Assembly (NCBI GenBank): GCA_014529385.2
Contig: CM043960.1
Coordinates: 79,596,832 to 79,660,831 of the forward strand
DNA: 64,000 bases
DNA from: Adiantum capillus-veneris
Taxonomy: Eukaryota > Streptophyta > Polypodiopsida > Polypodiales > Pteridaceae
Reading direction: 5' to 3'
A model generated the notes under the pieces. The model saw nothing but the letters and a program-made list of their open reading frames with translations. It was not told where the DNA came from and searched no databases. Below are positions 1 through 12,022 of the stretch, piece by piece; position 1 is the first letter of the stretch; each line of letters starts with the position of its first letter. Both the position numbers and the translations under genes were made by a program.

Positions 1-120
1 AGCCCTAGAGTGATGGGCGTATATACAATGCACGGGGGAAAAAACATCCTAAAGAGGGAAAAAATGCCCCGGCGATCCTAGTGTGTTCACACACATCACT
101 ACCACATGTATATGGTAACA
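1..120 (-). repeat. Copia-A 3' LTR, partial
   Basis: Matches the last 120 bases of the LTR at 4838-5064 with few changes and ends in the same GGTAACA terminus. The rest lies left of the window. Confidence 0.95.
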
Positions 121-195
121 AATCCCCCTTGGAGTGATGCGGTGAACGAGAGTTGGCACATGAGTAAAGGGAAGTGCCATGCCCTGAGGATAGGA

Positions 196-3100
196 TCAGT
201 CCACAAAGGGGAGTAAGCCCAAAGCTTTGCGGAAAGCTTCAAGCTTCTCACGAGACAATGCCTTTGTGAAAAGATCTGCAAGGTTGTCCTGTGTTGGCAC
301 ATAAGCCAAGCTGATCTTTCTTGCTGAGAGCCTCTCCCTGACATAGTGGTAATGCACCTCAATGTGCTTTGTGAAAGCATGAAAAACTGGGTTCCTCGCA
401 GCTGCCGATGTGCTCTGACTATCAGTGTAGATAGTGTTGGCAGTGTCCTGTCCAACACCCAAATCATCCATAAGGCGTCTGAGCCATACACACTCAACCG
501 TAGCTGTGAAGACTGCCCTGTACTCAGCCTCACAACTCAAAGTGGCCACAGTAGGTTGCTTCTTGCTCAACCATGATATACATGAACTGCCAAGCATGAA
601 ACAAAAACCACTTGTGGACACTCGTGTGTCAAAACAACCAGCCCAATCTGAGTCCGAAAAAGCATGTAAGTCTGGCGGCAATGATCCCCCCTTGGGATAA
701 AACAAGCCAAGATGTAAAGTGCCACTAAGGTAGTGAAAAATCCTCTTGACAGCCTGCCAATGCTTAGACCCTGGGCTATGCATAAATCTGCTGACCTGTG
801 AGACTGCAAACTGAATATCCGGCCTCGTGTTGCATACATAAATGAGGCAGCCAACAACAGTTTGGTAAAGAGTGACATCAACAGGATCGCCAGCATCATG
901 TAGACTCAACTTCAAACCTGTTTCCATGGGAGTGGCAATAGGTTTGCAATCCTCAAGTCCAAACTTACATAGCAATGTCTCTATGTAACTTTTTTGACAC
1001 AAGGCAATACCACCATCACACTGCTTAATTGTATACCCAAATAATGATGCAATAGCCCCAAATCTTTCATCTTGAAAGTAGCATTCAAATCAGCCTTAAA
1101 TTCAGCAATATGTCTCTCATTTGGTCCAGTGATCAACAAATCATCAACATAAAGAACCACAATGAGAAATACATCATCCTCACGCTTTACATACAATGTG
1201 CTTTCTGTTGGACTGTTACGAAAGCCTTGTCTGACCAAATGAGTGTCAACTTTCTCATACCAAGCACGAGGAGATTGCGTCAACCCATACAAAGCCTTGT
1301 TACATTTGCACACTTTGTCCTCTTGTCCTTTTATGACAAAACCGCGAGGCTACGTTACATAAACTTCCTCAAATATGTCACCATTCAAGAAAGCAGTAAC
1401 AATGTCTGATTGATGTACATCCAAACCAAAATGAACTGCCAATGCACATAGAAACGCACAGTAGTCATATGACAAGTGGGAGCAAAAGTCTCTTCATAAT
1501 CTATGCCTTTTTGCTGTGCATAACCCTTTGCAACAAGTCGAGCCTTATGGTGATCGATCTCCCCATCCGGCTTGCGTTTCAACTTGTAAACCCACTTCGT
1601 ACCAATGGCCTTTTTGCCAAGAGGCAAATCACATAAAGTCCATGTGTCATTTTCTATAAGTGCATCATATTCTGATTGCATGGCAGCCATCCAATTTTCT
1701 GAATTTTGTGCTTCATCAAAAGTTAGAGGCTCCTCAACATCATGTAAGCTAGACACAGCCAAAGCATAACAATCTGATGCATAAGATGCATGGCGAGAGC
1801 CTGAACGAGTACAACAAGACAAAGGTGCATCCAATTTACTGTCACGCAAAGTGTGCACCAGCCATTTTGGCATACCTCTAGCTTGCTCATTTTCAGCCCT
1901 TTCCTCATCAAGTACATCATGTACATCTGCATCAGTAATAGGCTGATCTAAAACATTTTCAAAAACCCCCATAGGCTGTACATTTGCCTCATTGGAACTT
2001 ACATTCGTATTTCCACCACTGAAAAGAGGCAACAAAGTGTCATAAATGTCCCATGAGCCTACATTACTGTCTCTAGTACATGACAGCAAGGGCTGAACAG
2101 AATCTTCCACAAACACTACATCCCGTGAAACCAGAATACGTTTTGTTTGCGGATGATACAACCTGCAACCTTTGCTTTCAACACTATAACCAACAAAAAT
2201 ACATTTGACAGCCTTATCATCCAATTTTCTGCGCTGCACTTGTGGCACCAAAGCATATGTCAAACAACCAAAAACACGCATGTGCTCAATAGAAGGCTTT
2301 CTATCATGCCATGCTTCATATGGAGTAATAGACTGCAAAGCTTTCGTAGGACACCTGTTAAGTACATAAGTGGCACACATGATGGCCTCAAGCCAAAAAG
2401 AATGCGGTAAAGCTTGAATTTTGACCATACATCGTGCCATTTCCGTTAGTGACCTATTTTTCCTCTCAGCAACACCATTTTGCTGAGGTGTATAAGGCAC
2501 TGTACATTGGTGTTTTATCCCACGACTAGCCAGAAATGCATTAAATTCATGAGACATATACTCCCCCCCTCGATCGGAACGGAGGGTGCCCATAGTACAT
2601 TTCGAGACATTTTCAGCCATAGCCAGAAATTGTTTGAAGCACATAAAAACTTCGGACTTCTCTTTAAGCGGAAATACCCATGCATGCCTGGAGTAGTCAT
2701 CAATGAAAGTCAGGTTGTATAGGTAATTGCCCAAGGACAGAGTTTGCATGGGCCCACAAACATCACTATGCACACGCTGCAACCTGCATGTGGCCCGAAC
2801 TGAACCATCCTTTGGAAATTTAGAACGTTGCATCTTACCCAAAATACAGCCTTCAAAAACATGTTTGATAGGTGCTTGAAGAGGCGGCAAAGAAGCAACC
2901 ATATTAGATTTCTGCAAACGCAGCAAACTGGCAAAATTCAGATGACCAAAACGTGCATGCCAAAGTTTTGCATCTGAAATAGCCCTTGAATCTACAACAG
3001 CATTTGCAAAATTTTGTCCACACTTATCATACAAAGTGAGCTTATACAGCCCACGGCACAAAAGGCCAGATGCAACAATTTCATCACCAAAACTGAGATC

Positions 3101-4475
3101 AGGAACTTTACATCTGTCATCCATAAATTTGACTACAAGTCCAAGTCTAGCAAGTGCGGATACAGACAAGAGATTCTTCTTGATCCCAGGTACATAAAGT
3201 GCATCAACAAGTGTGAAGGAACTGCCATTAGCAGCAGTGAGCACAATCTTTCCAACTCCCTGAACTGGATAAGAGGCGTTGTTGGCACAAGTGACTGAAT
3301 TCCCATGAGGGACAGACTCAAGAGAGGTAAACAATTCACGATGTGAGGTAATGTGCTTTGTAGCACCACTATCGAAATACCACACATGTGAATCTACAGC
3401 AACTGACAAGCATGCATCATGGACAACAGGATTGTAAGTGCACTCTGCGCTAAACGCCCATTCTGCATCAACATCAGCATTACAGTCTCCTTTCATAGAA
3501 GACTCAACAATGGCTGCATTTATAGTGGAACCAACATTTGCAGTGGAACCACCCTCTTTCTTCTTAGCCTCTTTGGCCTTCAACTTAGGACGCGACTTGA
3601 TCAAGTGATCATTAGCTTTACAATAATGGCAACGCATCTTCTTTTTGCCCTTATCACCAGAATTGCCAGACGAAGTACTGCCAGCAGAAGCATAACGAAC
3701 AGAATTTTGGCCACTCGCAGCAGAACCATAAGAATGCATTATTGTTACCACCCTTTCTTTGAGAAGCAATAAAAGCCTGTTCAACTGCACGCTGCCTAGT
3801 CCTGTGTTTTCTAGAAAGTGACTCTTGCAACAGCAATGTGCATAATGCATCAAACTTGACAACTTCAGGATTTCCTTGGGTACCCAGTCTCCAAGTACTA
3901 GCAAAAGTCTGGTAGGAATCTGGTCAGGCATCAAGAACAGTCTGCACAAGGGAACTGTCTGAAATGACTTCACCTGCAGAAATAAGCTACTCATTGATAT
4001 CCTTGACACTAGCAAGGAAAGTGTCCATATCATCTTCCGCATGCATAATCTTCGACTCCAGCTCTTTACGCAGCAAAGCAATTTTAGCCTCATTGCGGCT
4101 TGCATAAAGACATGCTAGAATATCCCAAGCTTGTTTTGCAGATTTTGCTGAACGGATGTGAGGAACAATGGTGCGCTTCACAGACAACACAATCAATGCA
4201 TGAGCTTGCGCATCCTTAACATCCCAACGAGCTTGTTCTGTCGTAGGCAAAACAACTCTAACAACTGCAATCCTTGCAGCAAGACCTGCAACATCCTCAA
4301 CATCGCCTACATCCTCAGAACCAGGACGTACATCAATGCCCTGCACAATGTTCCAGACACCCTTTGACACAAGAACATGTTGCATCATATAAGTCCACAT
4401 AGGGTAGTTGTCCCCATCCAACCTGTCCTCAGTAGCAAACATCTTGAACACATCTGTGTTGTTGTTGTCAGCCAT
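196..4475 (-). pseudogene. Copia-A gag-pol polyprotein, broken
   Basis: Gag starts at 4475 (MADNNNTDVFKMF). A TAG interrupts it near 3987, a TGA follows near 3930, and the frame shifts near 3745. The long open stretch 1385-3740 then encodes the zinc knuckle (CHYCKANDHLIKSR, last Cys changed to Arg), the protease motif (WYFDSGATKH), the integrase zinc region (a Cys of the HHCC set replaced by Phe in HVFEGCILGK) and DDE residues (VHSDVCGP, SDRGGEY, NGVAERKNRS). RT (YVDDLLITG) and RNase H (SDSDWAG, CEAEYRA) follow in 196-1313 after further frame changes. In life it would make capsid and the replication enzymes of the element; this copy cannot do so without help. Confidence 0.95.
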
Positions 4476-4820
4476 GGTAAATGTTGCACTTGATGTGAAA
4501 ACTGTCCGAAAATAGGAGAAACGGAGCGGGAACAACCTGTGCTATATAGCACAAACCGTAGAAGACTATAAGGCACCTGTTATGCAAAAAACGGCACTGA
4601 CAGAAATTCTACACAAAATGACGAAATAGTCTGTGCAGTACTGCCTGTAGTGGAAACGGAGGCCGAAATGAGCCCAAATAAAAATTCTGAGCAGACCAAG
4701 CTCTTCGAGTCCACCCAAAATTTTTGTCGACCTGCGAACGCTCGCCAAAGCTCACTGAAATCGGAGAAAGTGAGCAGGCATGTGCTGGAGCAGCTGGCGA
4801 CTAAGCCCGGGAGGACGTGA

Positions 4821-4835
4821 CCTGCTCTGATACCA
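4821..4835 (-). other. Primer binding site, tRNA-iMet (Copia-A)
   Basis: On the minus strand TGGTATCAGAGCAGG lies two bases inside the 5' LTR. This complements the 3' end of plant initiator-Met tRNA, the usual Copia primer. Confidence 0.93.
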
Positions 4836-4837
4836 AT

Positions 4838-5064
4838 TGTTGGAATTAGGGTTGCAGAGAAACACACACAGCTTGGAGAAGATGAAGGAAGCTCAAGGCA
4901 CACAATAGAGAGTGTGTTACTTAGTGTGCAATGGAAAGATAGATAGCCCTAGAGTGATGGGCATATATACAATGCACGGGGGAAAAAACCTCCTAAAGAG
5001 GGAAAAAATGCCCCGACGGTCCTAGTGTGTTCACACACATCACTACCACATGTATATGGTAACA
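4838..5064 (-). repeat. Copia-A 5' LTR (227 bp)
   Basis: Begins TGTTACC and ends CCAACA on the minus strand, the TG...CA ends of an LTR. The same 227-bp length recurs in both LTRs of Copia-B (30088-30314 and 59193-59419). A TATATAC box lies inside it, just downstream of a U-rich hairpin described in the findings. Confidence 0.93.
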
Positions 5065-6319
5065 TCGGTGTCCTCCCTACGCGTACTGTTATGATCAGAT
5101 TCATCCAGAACATAGATCCCCCAGGAGATGCAAACCGTCACACCATTGAGAGAGGATGATATAGATGCATACCACCCAGCCAAAGCAGATGAATGCACCC
5201 AATCGCCGCCGAGGTCTGGCGTGTAGAGCCAGGCAACTGTGTAAGGAAAGGTTTGTCAGAAACAGGTGTTTTGAAGGAAGATGATAACACCTACCACCAG
5301 CTAGATCGAAACTTGCCTGAGGAAGTAATAGTCCCATTTCAACTTAAGAAGGATACATTATGCCAGGCCCTCAATCCCACGGGTCAGTGGTTCCGAGAGG
5401 TAGACAAGGGGTGCTATAGCCAGGCATGCAAACAAATTGTAAAGGCAGTAATAGGTATTAAGAGCCGATTAGTCAATTCCAACCCTAGGCTATTAAGGAG
5501 TAATGTACTCTTTTCTAGGTACCCTTTATATATAGGCAAAAAAATTCCATATCGTCCATGTTTTAGGTGTTTTTTCTAGGTTGAAAAAAAGTTTTAAAGT
5601 ATTTTCACAATTTGTACAAAGCTCAGCCTGGAGTGGTATTAGTACATCTGTACAAGATGAAGGGTTTTTTATATATATATATATATATGCTAGATTATAC
5701 TATTTCATAAGCAACTATATGCATGGTATTCTGAGAACTAAAACCATTATTCCTTATATTTATCATGGATAGGTCCTATTCTCCATATACCAACTGTTTG
5801 GTGTTTAGACCTGAGTTGGATCATAGCCACAGTACCATCCCTTTTAGTATAAGAGTAAGGAAGCCTTGGAGTGGCAATAGTATACGAAGTTTAGTGTGTG
5901 TTATACACTAATACCTTATGGATTTAAACACCGATCTGATATTAGCTATTGCAGTCCAACACCTGCAGGTAGACTCCTGAGTTAGTTCGTATATCATTTG
6001 TCAAAAAATATGCCAGCCTTCTCTTTCCGAACCAGGGGACAACTGTAGCCTAAACACAGTGGTGGACATATCAAGATAAACTCACCAAAGTAACATTATG
6101 GGGTCGAGAGAATTTCAAGAAGAACATTAGTCTGGCAATGGTAATGAGGCCATGGGTTTAGGTCCGAAGTACTATTACGTTAAGCAGTCTATGAAGTGCG
6201 GGTTCTCAGAGCGATTATTCCTACTGGCACAATTTATTCCTCATCACAAGCTCTTCCTAAGTCCTCATTTTGGTCCCTACATACGAGGATACTTTGATTA
6301 TTCTCCCCGAACTAGAGGT
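5065..6319. other. Unassigned sequence between Copia-A and the TTAA element
   Basis: About 1.25 kb without a recognisable gene. An open frame of 128 codons on the plus strand (5193-5579) has no motif I recognise and may be chance. A short (TA)n run sits near 5670-5687. No LTR, RNA gene or terminal repeat was seen. Confidence 0.5.
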
Positions 6320-6323
6320 TTAA

Positions 6324-7643
6324 CACTAGGTTGGTAACCTAACAGGACATAAAAGTGTCCTTTCAGGGTTTTGAAAAAAACCTCCAAAACCATAGTAGAT
6401 CCACTCATTTTGTAAAATCCTTTCATGAGGTTATAGTTCAAGGCCTACTACACATGGAAAAAATAAGAGACATGTAAAATTTCTCATCTTTTGGTCACAC
6501 CAAGCCTCCAAAGTTGACGGACCAGTACATTTTCATCGAAACAACCATTTCTTACGTTTTTTTGTATAAAAATAAGATTAGGGATTTTTGTAGGACTTTA
6601 GATAAATTCCCTAGTTAACTTCAATGGGTTGGTGATCTAAACATATGATTGCTTCTCACTCACTATTTTTTGTTTTGCCAAAAGAAATAGGTACAAAAAA
6701 GTTGAATTTTTACCATTCTGCAAACCTATCATCAAAGTTTCTATGCCACGCTGAATACAAATAATATATGAATGTTTTCTTAGTCCCCTATTGTCCTTTA
6801 GGTTCATAAGGGGCCATGGATCATGTCAAAAGAATAATACATCTCTTACCAAGGGGAATCTTGGGGACAAAGATGAAGTGCTAAATACAACAAACATGAA
6901 AAAACTGGGTTCAACATTATGAGTTGTAGAATCCCATAGAAACTATTGAATATCTAGCCAAATTTTATCCTTATGACTAGATATGGTTACTATCTACAAA
7001 ATGCATATAGTTGTCACAAGAAACTAGCAATATTGAAAAAGCTATACTTGATATACTAGAATGTTTCGTTTTCTTCTATAATTGAAAAAATCAACCATCG
7101 TTGTGTACTATGCAAAATAGGGTATTAGGTGCCCCAAAACTCAAGGAATATTAGCTTTATGTTACAATATGGGACATAGAAAATCAAAACTACATTTGGA
7201 TATCATGAAAGCCACCAAAAAAATCATAGAAGAGCTAAAATTGGCTAAAAAACAGGACTTGACAATTTTTGTAATTTGGTCATAGCTTACAACTTTAACA
7301 TTTATTTCTTCCTAGAAGCATTAGGACATGTTGAGGACAACTAAAGATAGTTCTCTAGCATTATAGACCTCACAAACATGAATTCTAGAGTGGTATAGCT
7401 GCAAAAAGTTGAAAAAAGCCAAAAACAGGACCCGCTTTTTCACACAGTTTAGGTTGTGAAATGTTGTGCAAGGACAAGGTTAAAGATGGAATTGATATTC
7501 CAAAAAAATGTCAAGTTTTTTTCAGCTCATGAGACAACTTTCTAGATAGATAGCACCTCAAAATCCATTTTGAAACTCTTGACATAATTCAAGGAAAATG
7601 GTCACTTAACAGGACATAAAAGTGTCCCATTACCAACCTAGTG
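6324..7643. mobile_element. TTAA-flanked non-autonomous inverted-repeat element (piggyBac-like MITE)
   Basis: The left end reads CACTAGGTTGGTAA (6324-6337) and the right end is its exact reverse complement (7630-7643). Both ends are flanked directly by TTAA (6320-6323 and 7644-7647), a 4-bp TTAA target duplication typical of piggyBac-type transposition. Just inside each end is the same 20-mer AACAGGACATAAAAGTGTCC (6341-6360 and 7608-7627), which folds into a GGACA/TGTCC hairpin. The 1.3-kb interior is AT-rich and I see no transposase. The CACTA start could suggest a CACTA element, but the 3-bp flanks (TAA and TTA) do not match. Confidence 0.7.
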
Positions 7644-7832
7644 TTAAGCATGGCATTAGCTAATCGTATCTTGCTCCATACAGAACGACCACCCATATGT
7701 TTCTATTGCGATAGTTGTTTGTGTGATCATGTAATGGACGGCTTAACCGTGATGTAAGAGGAACCAAAGCGGTTTTATCTGCTCTTATTTATGATAGACC
7801 CTCTTTTTTTTGTAAGCAATACTTTTGAACAA

Positions 7833-7835
<3 letters not shown>

Positions 7836-7926
<91 letters not shown>
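7836..7926. repeat. Compound (TG)n(AG)n microsatellite
   Basis: About 20 TG units run directly into about 25 AG units. Confidence 0.98.
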
Positions 7927-7930
<4 letters not shown>

Positions 7931-9316
7931 CAGGGAGAATGAGAAAGACATGGACAAAACTCAATGCAAGGAGAGGGAGCAAAGTGTGAAATTTTTCCAC
8001 ATGGATAAAATCTTTGATGTTGAATTTGTTCTTCTATTAAACTACTTGGTGGTATTGGACAGAGTTGGACCTAGCTTTCAAATTGTAGACACTAAATTAT
8101 GCCTCCCCCAGCTTATTTCAATCACAAGTTTTGTTGTTTTGTCATGATGGAAAAGTCTGGCTTACAAATGAATGTTTTGCAATCAAACCTTGAATAGATT
8201 TATCCATATGAGTAAAACATTCCTAGATCTTGAAATTGGAATACTTCTCTAGTTTCTTTCACCAAAACTCTTCGTTTTTTGCCAACAGTGTATATAGAAT
8301 TCTTCAATATGGGAAATAGTCAAATTTATGTGGACAAGATCGCATGGTCACTCACACAATAGGATTTGTTTTGAACACATGGTCAAACATTTTCATATGC
8401 AATGTGTGATGCTATTTGGAATCAAGTGTAGCTCAATAAGTACAAAATTCCCTTTAGGATAGATTCAAAGAGGAAAATTTAAAAATAGCAAATTTTTTTT
8501 ATATGTTGATTCTATTTTCTTAAATTTTTCATTCGGATTCTTTGCCTCTCTTCAACCGGTTGATTTGGTTTTTCAACCGGCTCAAGGTTAAGCTAAGGCA
8601 CACTTTTCTCAAACACATAATAATCGAATAATCACATTGTACAAAAATTTGTCCATAAGGTCAAATTTTGTGTTATGGTTTTCCAGAAACTTAAACTTGT
8701 TATATATAAAGACAAACAGTATGAATTTATGCTTTCACATGATCAAAATAAAGAAAAATTGTAGATGAAGACAAATACCTTTGACCCTTTGATGGAGTAA
8801 GTTAAACGCCTTCACATTTTTAGGCTAGTAACAACTCATGCACGTAACTCGGACCAAGCAGCTATGAATGACGCATGCAACATGCTTTCAAACAAACATG
8901 GAGGGATCCAACATCAATATTGAAGGTAGGTCATCACCTACCTTCTCTTCATTTGCATTCAAACTTTGTTTATTTACTTTGATTAGTTAAGTTTGAAATG
9001 ATACCTTTGATAGAATGATCAATTTCGTGTGTTGGCCGGAGGAAGATAGCTATTGCACAACCTTGAAAAAAATTAGGAAAGCTTAATCAATATTATGTGG
9101 GGTTGCTTTCACAAAACTAACGCATGCTATGTTTGTTTGTGTGTGTATTTGCAAGCATGAAAGAGACAGAGAGAGGTAGAGAAGAGTTTGAAAACAGTTC
9201 TTGTATGTGGTGGACAAGGCAATAGCTTGTGAAGTGTCTATCAATTTCTCTCTCTCTTTTGAGTTTCTCCATTGGCAATCTTGATTAAGGCTCCCCATCT
9301 TGTGTCACGGATGGTT

Positions 9317-9337
9317 GAGAGAGAGAGAGAGAGAGAG
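9317..9337. repeat. (GA)n microsatellite
   Basis: About ten uninterrupted GA units. Confidence 0.95.
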
Positions 9338-9459
9338 TTTGAACACGACCAGATTTATGGTCTTAGCAAAACATCCATATAAATTTTAGGCGCCATTAAT
9401 AGGGGGCATGTTGATGTCATTGTTTGATTCACCTAATTGGCTTTGTGTGTGTGTGTTAG

Positions 9460-9472
9460 CATGAGAGAATCC

Positions 9473-9548
<76 letters not shown>

Positions 9549-9741
9549 CTGCAACCTTGCAACCTGCACAAGGCCTTGGAGGCTTGGAATGCCCGCTATT
9601 TCTACACTCCTCATTCCATTACTTATTATTAGCTATGTGTTCCAACAATGCACTAAAAGTTTCTAATGTTATGATGACTGTCATGCCATTTAGCATCAGA
9701 TAGTTCAAAACTGGAGGCTTGTTGTAGAACAATACCTGCGC

Positions 9742-9789
<48 letters not shown>

Positions 9790-10054
9790 AACCTGCACAA
9801 GGCAGAGAGACCACCCATATGTGTAATGGAGAGACCCTGCCTTTGCCATATCTAGAATGTGCTCCAGCGCAACTATGTGTGTAGCAAAAAGAGCGGAGCG
9901 AAGATGGTGGTGCTGGCGCATGAGGTGCATGGGTAGATCACAGAAGGTTTGCTGAGAGAGAGTATAACCTGTGCAAGAGAGAGAGAGAGAGAGAGAGAGA
10001 GGGCAAGGCTTGTATGTATGTGTGTGACGTGTGTGTGTGTGAGTGAGAGTGAGT

Positions 10055-10093
<39 letters not shown>

Positions 10094-10170
10094 TGCGCAA
10101 GGTTTTTGGGGAGAGAGAGAGAGACAACTTTGGCGGCTTGGCATTGCTGAGAGAGAGAGAGACCTGCACA
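9460..10170. repeat. Cluster of (GA)n tracts with a recurring ACCTGCACAAGG-like spacer
   Basis: GA tracts at about 9474-9546, 9746-9785, 9977-10001, 10059-10091 and shorter ones to 10170. Between them a related spacer recurs: ACCTGCACAAGG, ATAACCTGCACAAGG, ATAACCTGTGCAAG, TCTGCGCAAGG, ACCTGCACAGG. This suggests a decayed tandem array whose unit was a GA tract plus the spacer. Confidence 0.7.
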
Positions 10171-11154
10171 GGCTTCCATGGAAAGTCAAATAGATTTAAA
10201 TTGAACGTATTCTACACACCGTATGCTACACACCACTACCTGCACTATCCTCGGAGCCTGCAAAAGTCCTCAAGCGTTACTAAGGCTGAGAGTAATTCCT
10301 CCCTCTCGAGCTGCGAGATAATAGCGGGTACTAGGGTAGTAGGATACTCTCTTCGAGCTGCACGAAAATAGCAGGGCCACGGCATCGTCTGCAGGTACTG
10401 TGCAGTGGTCGGGAAAATTCATTTTGTGGGAAACATACAAAATTCGTTTCCTTGAAGGAAATTTAGAAAATTAGGTTTATTTTGTGGGTTTTTACTCTAC
10501 TTTGGAGCGGAATTTCTCCCTTTGCCCTTTGCCCTGGTGTTTGATTTTTTTTTTCCCCCAAAAACTTGGCAAACCTACATCTTAGAAACAATGAAACAAC
10601 AGAGGTAAATTGACAAAATTTGAAGGTTTTTACACCAAATTACACTAATTCATTTAAAATTTTGTAGGTTTTCTCACCTTTAAATATAAAATTTAGAGGT
10701 AAATTTCAAAATTTGTACGTGGGATTACACTAAACCTAGGTTTTTTTCGAGCATTGCAAGTTTTCCCTCAACCAACATTTTTAAAATTGAAAACGGCAAT
10801 ATGAAACCAAGACACATTTTTCCCAAATACTAGGGGTACGCCACACTACACAGTGTTCGGGAAAATAGCTTTTGCCAAGAGAAATTTTTTAAAAGCTAAG
10901 CTATTTTTATGATTTTTTACACTATTTCAACACTAATTTTCTCTATTTCGGGGCATAATTTCTTCCTTTGGACTTGCCCTCAATCGGCATTTTTAAAATC
11001 GAAAACGGCATAATATTAAGTCACAACATTTTTCCTGAACATTACTTCTACCCCTACGGTCGGTTTTTACTAGTTTTTAGGGGTTATACCAGTTTTTACA
11101 CTAAAATCCTTCACATTTAGCAGCCATATTTTGATTTGAGCCTTGGAAAGATGC

Positions 11155-11187
<33 letters not shown>
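11155..11187. repeat. (GA)n microsatellite
   Basis: About 16 GA units shortly before the R1 left LTR. Confidence 0.95.
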
Positions 11188-11191
<4 letters not shown>

Positions 11192-11239
11192 TTTTAAATT
11201 TGATCTTTAAAAAAATGCTCCTGTTAGCGGGTCGCCGTC

Positions 11240-11774
11240 TTGACAGGTCAACCTTTCAACAACGCTTCCACAAAGATTCCATGAAGATTCCTCAAAGATT
11301 CTCTAAAGATTCGAAATAAAGATGCTGATGAAGTGATGAAAACGAAGATGGGTGTTGTAATGTGAAGATACAAGCTCATGGACCTCATTGAATATCCCGT
11401 TATCATTATTTTGAGCCATTACGATCACTTTTGTAATGTTTACGGGAACTTCATATTTTAAGTCGACAATTGTATTTTAGCCATAGATGCTTGTTGGATG
11501 AGCAAAGCTAGCTCACGGTGTTGTAATTAATCTCTATAGAAGCCTAGGGACAAATAAGGTCATTTTGGTCGGACATTAGATTTTCTAAGGCTTAGTATAT
11601 AAGCCACAACCTAAAGCTTTGTAAGGGGACTTCTAATAATCTGATCTACTGTCTGTGAGTGAGTGTACTGTGTACGAGAGAGAGTGAGAGCTTCTTCTTG
11701 ATGCTACGCGCGTACCAGCGGTCAAAATCGAGTGCGGAGAAGTGTAGCGTGTTGCTCCCAACGAGAGCTACGCG
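11240..11774 (+). repeat. R1 5' LTR (region matching the 3' LTR)
   Basis: Matches 27348-27863 from TTGACA to GAGCTACGCG with scattered substitutions and small indels. The first bases (TCTTGACA) differ from TGTTGACA in the 3' copy. The match stops at GCTACGCG without a clean CA, so the true inner boundary may lie further right. Confidence 0.75.
11596..11603 (+). promoter_or_regulatory. LTR TATA box (R1 5' LTR)
   Basis: TATATAAG in the context CTTAGTATATAAGCC, conserved in the 3' LTR (27693-27700) and in the tandem copy (33902-33909). This is the likely pol II promoter of the element. Confidence 0.6.
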
Positions 11775-12022
11775 TCTTAAGAGGAGTCTAGGGAGCGTGT
11801 GTCTAGCTTAGATCTTCCGTCTTAGGTAGTATTAGGTAGTAGTAGGTTGTGGTGTAGAGAGTAGGAGTTGGAGTGGTAGATGTGGTGGTAGGTTGACTTG
11901 AGAATCCGTGTGAGGCCAGGAAGCAACCAAAACATCAAAATCACCATCTCACATGATGAGTAGGAGTAGGGTAAGTAGGATATCTTGATTGCTGATCTAG
12001 AGTACTTTATGCATGTTTTATT

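Larger units (their letters stand above)
1..5064 (-). mobile_element. Copia-A LTR retrotransposon, decayed
   Basis: Minus-strand Ty1/Copia element. The 5' LTR (4838-5064) is complete; the 3' LTR (1-120) is cut by the window edge. Directly inside the 3' LTR is a polypurine tract (reverse complement of 121-135, AGGGGGATT core), and beside the 5' LTR is an initiator-Met primer site, so orientation is certain. Domain order gag, protease, integrase, RT, RNase H is the Copia order. The bases after the 5' LTR (5065-5069, TCGGT) would be the target duplication, but its partner is outside the window. The same family appears again as Copia-B. Confidence 0.95.
7648..11239. other. Non-coding, AT-rich and microsatellite-rich interval
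   Basis: No gene is recognised. The interval holds several TG and GA microsatellites (annotated separately) and two diverged copies of a segment containing a TTTTTAAAAT core with AAAACGGCA (about 10755-10830 and 10970-11045). Open frames here lie mostly in GA/TC tracts and are artefacts of low complexity. Confidence 0.6.

Noticed and set aside
1385-4105. A single intact 906-codon Copia-A gene
   Set aside because: The first part of that frame is off-frame relative to gag; real gag lies in another frame with stops, so it is a broken gag-pol.
5193-5579. 128-codon open frame as a host gene
   Set aside because: No recognised motif, no splice or promoter context, and the 3' part runs into AT-rich sequence.
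6324-7643. TTAA element taken as a CACTA transposon because it starts CACTA
   Set aside because: The 3-bp flanks (TAA and TTA) do not match, no tnp2 or subterminal repeat array is present, and the 4-bp TTAA flanks match exactly.
9437-10371. Open frames over GA/TC tracts, up to 186 codons
   Set aside because: Low-complexity Arg-Glu or Leu-Ser repeats on both strands; no start context or conserved domain.
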